Below, piece by piece: positions 58,345-64,000 of a stretch of 64,000 nucleotides of DNA. Within the stretch, counting starts at the first letter, position 1; the number at the start of each line of letters is the position of its first letter. The translations under genes were made by a program, and so were the position numbers. The notes beneath the pieces were generated by a model. It was not told the DNA's origin. It was given only the letters and a program-made list of their open reading frames with translations, and made no database searches. Origin of the DNA: Ferribacterium limneticum (GTDB taxonomy: Bacteria; Pseudomonadota; Gammaproteobacteria; Burkholderiales; Rhodocyclaceae); assembly GCF_020510625.1 (NCBI RefSeq), contig NZ_CP075191.1:1030001-1094000 (forward strand). The letters are read 5' to 3'.

Positions 58345-58988
58345 AGAATATCGTCATCCTGATTTCCGGCCGTGGCAGCAACCTGGAGGCGCTGATCGCC
58401 GCCCGCGATGCTGGAAATCTGCCCGTCAACATCGCGGCCGTGATCAGCAACCGGCCTGAGGCCATGGGGCTGGAGACCGCGCAGAAGGCAGGCATTGCGG
58501 CGCATTTCATCAACCACAAGGCTTTTGCCGGTCGCGAGGCTTTCGATGCGGCGCTGGCCGAGTGCATCGACGATTTTTCGCCTGACCTCGTCGTGCTGGC
58601 CGGTTTCATGCGCATCCTGAGCGAAGGCTTCGTCCGTCATTACGAAGGCCGGTTGATGAACATCCACCCGTCGCTGCTGCCCTCCTTCCCCGGTCTGCAC
58701 ACCCACCAGCGGGCGCTGGAAGAGGGGGTGCGCATCCACGGCTGCACCGTGCATTTCGTCACGCCCACCCTGGATCATGGGCCGGTGATCATTCAGGCCG
58801 CCGTGCCGGTGCTCGACAGCGATAGCGAAGACAGCCTGTCGGCCCGAGTGCTGCGTCAGGAGCATCTGATTTACCCGCAGGCGGTGCGCTGGTTTGCCGA
58901 AGACAAGCTGACGCTGGAAAACGGCCGCGTCCGGCTGGCGGCCGAACTCGCCGACCACGCCGTGCTGATCTCGCCCGAGATCCGCTAA
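58341..58988 (+). CDS. purN: PurN, glycinamide ribonucleotide formyltransferase
   Basis: 215 residues. Catalytic Asn107, His109 (MNIHPSLLPSFPGLH) and Asp145 (LDHGPVII), nucleotide loop SGRGSNLEAL. Uses 10-formyl-tetrahydrofolate in purine synthesis. Confidence 0.97.
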   Translation: MKNIVILISGRGSNLEALIAARDAGNLPVNIAAVISNRPEAMGLETAQKAGIAAHFINHKAFAGREAFDAALAECIDDFSPDLVVLAGFMRILSEGFVRHYEGRLMNIHPSLLPSFPGLHTHQRALEEGVRIHGCTVHFVTPTLDHGPVIIQAAVPVLDSDSEDSLSARVLRQEHLIYPQAVRWFAEDKLTLENGRVRLAAELADHAVLISPEIR

Positions 58989-58994
58989 GCCGCC

Positions 58995-59957
58995 ATGCCC
59001 CTGGCGTTCGTCCTCGCGCTGGCCGCTTCGCTGGGCATTCACGTCGCCGCACTGTTTGGTCCGGACGTTGAATTGTTCGGCGGTGCCAGCGACGAGCCGG
59101 TTACCTTGCGCGCCGAGTTGCAGCCGCCGCCGGCCGTTGCACCAAAAGCAGCAGCCGAGAACAAGCCGGTGGCCAAGCCGCGGCCCAAACCGCTCAAGCC
59201 CGGGCCGCTGGCCAGCAGCAAGTCGGTGGCCGATGCGCCGGTAGTGCCGGTGCCCGAAGTGCCTCCCGAGTCAGTACAGGAAACGCCAGCGACCGCCACG
59301 GCGGCTGCCCCCGAGCCGGTCAAGCCCCTGCTGCCGGCCAAGGGCACCATCCGCTTCGTGATCACCACGGGAACGCAGGGTTTTACGATCGGTCGCGCCG
59401 AGCACACCTGGGAATTCACCGAGGATGGCCATTACCACCTGAGCGGCATGACCGAAACCACCGGCCTGGTTGCCCTGTTCAAGTCGGTACGTTTCGAGAA
59501 CGAAAGCCGCGGCCGGCTGGTGGCCGGCGGCTTGCAGCCCGAGCAATATCTGACGCGCAAGAACGGCAAGAATGCCAACGAAAATGCCGATTTTGACTGG
59601 CCCAATGCCGCCGTCCGGCTTTCCCGCGACGGCAACGTGCGCCCGCTGGCACCCGGCGCCCAGGACATCCTGTCGCTGAACTATCACCTGGCGTACATCA
59701 AGCAGCCGGAAGCCGGGGCTACTGTCGGCGTCGTCACCGGCAAGAAGTACGACCGTTACGCCCTAGATTCGTTGGGCGAAGAAGAAATCGACACGCCGGC
59801 CGGCCATTTCCGCACGCTGCATCTGCGCGCCATGACTGATACCGTCACTGAAATCTGGATCGCACTCGATCGGCACCGCCTGCCGGTTAAAATCCGCTTT
59901 ACCGACAAGAAGGGCGACATTTACGAACAAGTCGCCACCCAGATAGGAATACCATGA
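58995..59957 (+). CDS. DUF3108-domain exported protein
   Basis: 320 residues: N-terminal hydrophobic signal or anchor (1-22), a Pro/Lys/Ala-rich linker (about 40-115) and a C-terminal DUF3108 domain with VGVVTGKKYDRYAL and TVTEIWIALDRHRLPVKI. Function unknown. Overlaps the next gene by 4 bases (ATGA). Confidence 0.82.
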   Translation: MPLAFVLALAASLGIHVAALFGPDVELFGGASDEPVTLRAELQPPPAVAPKAAAENKPVAKPRPKPLKPGPLASSKSVADAPVVPVPEVPPESVQETPATATAAAPEPVKPLLPAKGTIRFVITTGTQGFTIGRAEHTWEFTEDGHYHLSGMTETTGLVALFKSVRFENESRGRLVAGGLQPEQYLTRKNGKNANENADFDWPNAAVRLSRDGNVRPLAPGAQDILSLNYHLAYIKQPEAGATVGVVTGKKYDRYALDSLGEEEIDTPAGHFRTLHLRAMTDTVTEIWIALDRHRLPVKIRFTDKKGDIYEQVATQIGIP

Positions 59958-61216
59958 AAGCCCGCTTCACACCCGCCCTGTTTGCCCACGCCGAGGCCGT
60001 TCTCGGCCAGTTGCTGCGTTTCGATCATCCGGCCGATGCCGTCGTTTCACGTTATTTCCGTGACCATCGCGAGCTTGGCCATGCTGATCGCGCCTTTGTC
60101 GCCGAAACGGTATTCGCCGTGCTGCGCCGGGGGCGCAGCCTGGAGGCGCGCTGTGGCGGTCAGATGTCCGATCGTCACCGCTTGCTGGCTGCGCTGGCCG
60201 TGGCGCGTGGCTGGAGCCAGCGCGAACTGGCGCCGGTCCTCAAGGCCAGCGAAGAAGAATGGTTGTCCGGGGTCAAGGCGGTGCGCGAAGAAGAGATGCC
60301 GCCGGCCGTTCGTTGTGATCTGCCGGATTGGCTCTACCAGCGCCTCGAAGTCCAGTTCGGTGCCGAAGAAACGCTGGTTCTGTCGAAAGCGCTGAATCAG
60401 CCGGCCCCGCTCGATCTGCGCGTCAATACCTTGAAAATGAACCGTGAGACGCTGCTGGAAAAACTGGCCGCCGACGGTATTGCCTCTGAACCCGGCCCTT
60501 TGTCGCCAATGGCCGTTCGCCTGCGCGACAAGCCGGCCCTGGCCAAGACCGCGCTTTTCCTCGAAGGCGCTTACGAGGTGCAGGACGAAGGCAGTCAGTT
60601 GCTTGGCTATCTGCTGGAGCCGAAGCGCGGCGAGATGGTCGTCGATTTCTGCGCCGGCGCCGGTGGCAAGACGCTGCTGCTTGGCGCCTTGATGCGCAAT
60701 ACCGGCCGTCTCTATGCCTTCGACGTCTCCGACAAGCGCCTCGCCAATTTGAAGCCACGACTGGCCCGTTCCGGCCTGTCCAACGTTCATCCGGCCCGCA
60801 TCGAGCACGAGCGCGACACCAAGATCAAGCGCCTGGCCGGCAAGGCCGACCGGGTGCTGGTCGATGCCCCGTGTTCCGGCCTTGGCACTCTGCGCCGCAA
60901 TCCTGATTTGAAGTGGCGGCAGAGCGAAACCTCGGTGGCCGAACTGACCGTCAAGCAGGCCTCGATTCTCGAAGCGGCGGCCAAGCTGGTTCGCCCCGGT
61001 GGCCGTCTGGTCTATGCCACCTGCAGTCTGCTGACGGCAGAAAACGATGAAATCATCGACGCTTTCCTCGAAAAGCATCCCGATTTTTCGCTGACTCCCG
61101 CCTCGGCGGTGCTTGCCAAACAGGGCATCACGTTCGAGGGCGACGTGCTGCGTTTGCTGCCGCACAAGCACAATACCGACGGTTTCTTCGCGGCTGTTCT
61201 GGATAAAAAGGCATGA
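59954..61216 (+). CDS. RsmB/NOP-type RNA m5C methyltransferase
   Basis: 420 residues. Core with VVDFCAGAGGKTLLLGALM (SAM loop), VDAPCSGLGTLRRNP and VYATCSLL, i.e. both cysteines used by this class. The N-terminal NusB-like part is shortened compared with RsmB. Target RNA not readable. Overlaps mscS by 4 bases. Confidence 0.9.
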   Translation: MKARFTPALFAHAEAVLGQLLRFDHPADAVVSRYFRDHRELGHADRAFVAETVFAVLRRGRSLEARCGGQMSDRHRLLAALAVARGWSQRELAPVLKASEEEWLSGVKAVREEEMPPAVRCDLPDWLYQRLEVQFGAEETLVLSKALNQPAPLDLRVNTLKMNRETLLEKLAADGIASEPGPLSPMAVRLRDKPALAKTALFLEGAYEVQDEGSQLLGYLLEPKRGEMVVDFCAGAGGKTLLLGALMRNTGRLYAFDVSDKRLANLKPRLARSGLSNVHPARIEHERDTKIKRLAGKADRVLVDAPCSGLGTLRRNPDLKWRQSETSVAELTVKQASILEAAAKLVRPGGRLVYATCSLLTAENDEIIDAFLEKHPDFSLTPASAVLAKQGITFEGDVLRLLPHKHNTDGFFAAVLDKKA

Positions 61217-62475
61217 GTCAAAAAAGCCCGGCCCTGCGCCTGATCAACGACCTGCTGGCCGATTTCCGCGACCCGGATTTCATCTGGCAGGTGGTCGCGC
61301 TGGTCGCTTGTCTCGGCTTGGCTTTTCTGGTGGCGCGCTGGTGGCAGGGGCGCCACGAAGAAGGTGCCGGGCGGCTTTCCGATGCAGGCTCCCGCCTGGC
61401 CTTTCCGCTGACCGGCATGGTGCTGGCCGGCCTGGCCATCGCCACGCTGTCTGGCTTCATCCATGTCAATCTGCTCAAGCTGGCCATGCCGCTGCTTGGC
61501 TCGATGGCCCTGGTGCGCGGCGTCATTTTCGTGCTGCGCCAAGCCTTCCCGCGAGCGACCTGGCTGACCGCGTGGGAGCGCATCATCGCCGCCACGGTCT
61601 GGAGTTGGCTGGCGCTCTACATCACCGATCTGGCGCCTTACGTCATCGATGCCATGGAAGGCGTGGAATTCCATGTCGGCAAGCAACACGTCGATTTGTG
61701 GACCATCCTGCGGGCCGTTGCCACCATCTTCCTGACTGTGGTTTTCGCGCTGTGGATTGCCGGCGTCATCGAAGCGAAGCTGATGCGCCTGCATACGCTC
61801 GACGCCAACCTGCGCATCGTCGGTGTTCGCGTCGCCAAAGCAGGTCTGACGGTCATCGCCATCCTGACCAGCCTGGCCCTGGTCGGCATCGACATGACGG
61901 CACTCTCGGTCTTTACCGGCGCCCTTGGTGTGGGCCTTGGCCTCGGCCTGCAGAAGATCGCCAGCAACTATGTCTCCGGCTTCATCATCCTGCTCGACCG
62001 GTCGATCCGCATCGGCAACATCGTCCAGGTCGGCACCGATAGCGGCGAAGTGACCCAAATCACCACGCGCTACACCGTGCTCAAGCATCCCGGCGGTACC
62101 GAGTTCATCGTGCCGAACGAAACCTTGATCGGCAGCACGGTCCAGAACCAGACCTATTCCAACAACCAGTTGCGACTGACGACAACCGTCGGCGTTGCCT
62201 ACGACACCGACCTCGATCTGGCCCAACGTCTGATGACCGAAGTCGCCGCCGCCCATCCGCGCGTGCTGGCCACGCCGGCTCCCAAGGTCTTCCTGACCCA
62301 GTTCGCCGACAGCAGCATCAACCTCGAACTCGGTTTCTGGATCGACGACCCGGAAGAGGGCAAGGGCAACATCGTGTCCGACGTCAATTTCGCCCTCTGG
62401 CGTGCCTTCAAGGAACACGGTGTGGCAATTCCCTTCCCGCAGCGGGAAGTTAGGCTGTTGAATACGCCGACTTGA
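61213..62475 (+). CDS. MscS-family mechanosensitive channel
   Basis: 420 residues with about five N-terminal helices, the pore helix and beta domain (GLGLQKIASNYVSGFIILLDR, NIVQVG, GEVTQITTRYTVLKHPGG) and the cytoplasmic C-terminal domain. The last 139 coding bases shared with the downstream copy run 62312-62450; after that the ends differ (RLLNTPT here against RMLNETR downstream). Confidence 0.93.
   Translation: MSQKSPALRLINDLLADFRDPDFIWQVVALVACLGLAFLVARWWQGRHEEGAGRLSDAGSRLAFPLTGMVLAGLAIATLSGFIHVNLLKLAMPLLGSMALVRGVIFVLRQAFPRATWLTAWERIIAATVWSWLALYITDLAPYVIDAMEGVEFHVGKQHVDLWTILRAVATIFLTVVFALWIAGVIEAKLMRLHTLDANLRIVGVRVAKAGLTVIAILTSLALVGIDMTALSVFTGALGVGLGLGLQKIASNYVSGFIILLDRSIRIGNIVQVGTDSGEVTQITTRYTVLKHPGGTEFIVPNETLIGSTVQNQTYSNNQLRLTTTVGVAYDTDLDLAQRLMTEVAAAHPRVLATPAPKVFLTQFADSSINLELGFWIDDPEEGKGNIVSDVNFALWRAFKEHGVAIPFPQREVRLLNTPT
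62312..62450 (+). repeat. 139-bp direct repeat, copy in mscS
   Basis: Matches 63655-63793 with one difference (base 62421, T against C), offset 1343 bases. The copy starts inside the codons for SINLELGF and ends at PFPQREV. Confidence 0.93.
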
Positions 62476-62505
62476 AATATTTCAATCTCTGGTTCTGTAG
62501 TTCCA

Positions 62506-62532
62506 TTGCGCAATAAATCCCCTTGGTATAAT
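62506..62532 (+). promoter_or_regulatory. Probable promoter of the second PEP-CTERM gene
   Basis: Perfect -10 TATAAT (62527-62532) with a weak TTGCGC (62506-62511) 15 bases upstream. It lies 48 bases before the TTG start. Confidence 0.5.
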
Positions 62533-62579
62533 GCTGCCCGAGTTTTTTTGCGGTTTCTTACTTCCATGGGGAAATAATT

Positions 62580-63491
62580 TTGCGTCGCTCTCTTTCAGTA
62601 TTCTCCGTTGCCCTGTTTTCCGGCCTATTCCCTGTCGCAGATGCCTTCGCATATAGCCAGAGTTATCTGACCTATTGGGAAACCGAGAATTTGGGTAATG
62701 GCAATGCCTGGTACAACTTTGTCGTGGCGAACACGGGCTCAGCCGATTACAACTCGGCGACTACCCTAATCAGTGCCGGTCCTCCGCGTGTCGAGCAGAC
62801 TCAGGTTCACAACGAAATTCCCGTCATTACCTCTTACGCTCTCCCCATCTTGAGTGCAGCGGCCTGGAATACGGTCAACCAGGCTTCCATTTACCAGCCA
62901 GATGGGTGGTCTTGGCGCTTGGTGGATGCAAATTCGCAGAATTGGAGCAATTCGACTGGTAATTCCTTGTTCGATAATCCCTACAAGGTGCTTGAATGGT
63001 ATGTGACTGATCCCTCTTCTGCTCCCGGCGACTGGCCCTATGACTGGTCTTACCGCTATGGACTGGCTCCGTTGTTCAGTCAAGCTGACGTTATGGGGTG
63101 GCTCGCCAACTCTCCGGATGATGATCCGGTCGATTTTTTACACGACGAAGTCACGGATCAGGACGGGAATACAATCTGGTCTTCGGCAGGCTATTTGTGG
63201 CATGAAGGTATTGCGCCGGCATTCGGCTTTTTGGCCTATTCGGGCAAAACACTGAGTCCCGATCAGACCGGCTGGGATTTGGTGGTTCAGGACTACACCT
63301 ACACCACGACCTACACGCCGCTGCCCCCACGTATCGGCGATCCAGATGACCCGTTGAAGAGTTCTGGCGTTGGTGCAGTGGCTTTGCCAACTGCTCCGAT
63401 GTCTGTTCCCGAGCCAGAAACGCTACCGATGGCCTTGGTAGCCTTGGGGTTGATGACGCTGGTTGCCCGTCGGCGTAAATCTTTGAGTTAA
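62580..63491 (+). CDS. PEP-CTERM exported protein, unknown body
   Basis: 303 residues with a TTG start behind GGGGAAA. Signal peptide (1-23, ends ADAFA), a Trp/Tyr/Asn-rich body with no recognised domain, and the sorting tail VPEPETLPMALVALGLMTLV followed by ARRRK. Likely exosortase-processed and surface or matrix-bound. Base composition is lower in GC than its neighbours, and it is framed by the duplicated end of mscS, so it was probably acquired. Confidence 0.85.
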   Translation: MRRSLSVFSVALFSGLFPVADAFAYSQSYLTYWETENLGNGNAWYNFVVANTGSADYNSATTLISAGPPRVEQTQVHNEIPVITSYALPILSAAAWNTVNQASIYQPDGWSWRLVDANSQNWSNSTGNSLFDNPYKVLEWYVTDPSSAPGDWPYDWSYRYGLAPLFSQADVMGWLANSPDDDPVDFLHDEVTDQDGNTIWSSAGYLWHEGIAPAFGFLAYSGKTLSPDQTGWDLVVQDYTYTTTYTPLPPRIGDPDDPLKSSGVGAVALPTAPMSVPEPETLPMALVALGLMTLVARRRKSLS

Positions 63492-63553
63492 TCACCTTGG
63501 CGTAATGGATGCCGCTGAGCCAAGTGCTCAGGATAAATACGGAAATGGCGCTC

Positions 63554-63591
63554 AAATAATCCCGGTCAAGTATTTCTTGCCGGGATTATTT
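63554..63591 (+). terminator. Hairpin terminator after the PEP-CTERM gene
   Basis: A long stem AAATAATCCCGG.CAAG with CTTGCCGGGATTATTT, one bulged T, loop TATTT (63571-63575). It lies 62 bases past the stop. The following sequence has no long T run, so strength is uncertain. Confidence 0.7.
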
Positions 63592-63654
63592 CTTGAACAG
63601 TGCCGCCGCCGTAACTCGGGCCTCAACTTTCCCGTTTTTCTCTCTTTGGAAATT

Positions 63655-63793
63655 GCAGCATCAACCTCGAACTCGGTTTCTGGATCGACGACCCGGAAGA
63701 GGGCAAGGGCAACATCGTGTCCGACGTCAATTTCGCCCTCTGGCGTGCCTTCAAGGAACACGGCGTGGCAATTCCCTTCCCGCAGCGGGAAGT
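63655..63793 (+). repeat. 139-bp direct repeat, downstream copy
   Basis: Second copy of 62312-62450, with one mismatch. It begins abruptly after unrelated sequence. Confidence 0.93.
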
Positions 63794-63818
63794 GCGAATG
63801 CTGAACGAAACGAGGTAA
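63655..63818 (+). pseudogene. Orphan 3' end of an mscS gene
   Basis: In the mscS frame it reads SINLELGFWIDDPEEGKGN and on to REVRMLNETR, ending at TAA 63816-63818. It has no start and is not expressed as a channel. Past the identical 139 bases its last 7 codons differ from the intact gene but are clearly related, so the two ends are diverged homologues. Confidence 0.85.
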
Positions 63819-63957
63819 TACCCTAGGTCTCGGCGGTGGGGTTGGGCGGTAAATCTTTGTTAAACTCGGCCCCTCCGCAATCGACAAGTCCTTGTTTCGA
63901 TACAGCCTGGGTCAGCGTTTCTGCCTCGTCGCCAGGTTGTTCTCGCAGAAGAGCAAC

Positions 63958-64000
63958 GTGAACTCAACAGAAATGCAATTTCCGCTGCGCCTGCGACAGG
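63958..64000 (+). CDS. Possible 5' end of a gene running off the window
   Basis: A frame opens at GTG 63958 (or ATG 63973) and stays open to the end. AGAAGAG lies a few bases before the GTG. Only 14 residues are visible, so no identity can be given. The stretch 63819-63957 otherwise shows no gene. Confidence 0.3.
   Translation, partial: MNSTEMQFPLRLRQ

Noticed and set aside
61012..62418. 468-codon minus-strand frame opposite mscS
   Set aside because: Shadow frame with an Asp/Gln/Arg-rich composition; the sense protein is a clear channel.

Overview
The window looks like a chromosome segment of a facultatively denitrifying betaproteobacterium of the Rhodocyclales (Dechloromonas/Azonexus-like). 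This rests on a high-GC genome, a cNor-type nitric oxide reductase cluster with a Crp/Fnr (Dnr-like) regulator, PEP-CTERM exported proteins, a LapA-like giant adhesin, and housekeeping genes resembling betaproteobacterial families. The placement is an inference from gene content; no rRNA or tRNA gene was seen.

Layout. (1) 1-15030: end of a possible receiver-type regulator gene, a LuxR-type regulator, then one 14.2-kb gene for a 4719-residue repeat adhesin with an N-terminal retention module, a LapG-like di-alanine site, about 30 Ig-like domains, a PA14 domain and a C-terminal RTX/type I secretion signal. (2) 15062-24182, minus strand: nitric oxide reduction. norCB is separated by a PEP-CTERM gene from norE-norF-norQ-(membrane protein)-(polyferredoxin)-norD-dnr, an overlapping seven-gene run. 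(3) 24337-34778: a NYN/LOTUS RNA-binding protein, then a long minus-strand run of tightly packed genes: creD, nagZ, hda, a HAD phosphatase, pcnB, folK, a DUF486 gene, panB, panC, panD. (4) 35027-39542: rlmA, creBC and tyrS. creD has an array of CreB-type TTCAC half-sites in front of it. (5) 39741-41736: an accessory pair, a COG2958-type putative nuclease and a RhuM protein. (6) 41909-48240: purM, an rlpA-like gene, an orphan response regulator, miaA, a DUF1232 gene and a KefB/YbaL antiporter. (7) 48241-56828: poorly characterised membrane and periplasmic proteins, DinB-like and ORF6N proteins, mutL, and a RES/Xre-type toxin-antitoxin pair. (8) 56996-64000: dedA, a lipoprotein gene, purN, a DUF3108 gene, an rsmB-like gene and mscS overlap or nearly abut. 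A second PEP-CTERM gene follows, flanked by a 139-bp direct duplication of the end of mscS.

Main non-coding structure: two nearly identical 121-bp inverted-repeat elements (38103-38223 and 48027-48147, opposite orientation) with a related relic at 27605-27691; clear intrinsic terminators behind the LuxR gene, the adhesin/dnr pair, the PEP-CTERM genes, norB and panD; and the large internal DNA repeats of the adhesin (327-bp and 555-bp units, plus a 969-bp block present twice 6249 bp apart).

The most noteworthy items are the mosaic repeat structure of the adhesin, the duplicated mscS end around a PEP-CTERM gene, the creD operator array, the miniature inverted-repeat elements, the uncharacterised membrane protein and polyferredoxin embedded in the nor operon, and the COG2958-RhuM pair. 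All functional statements come from sequence motifs and family knowledge; no database search was run.
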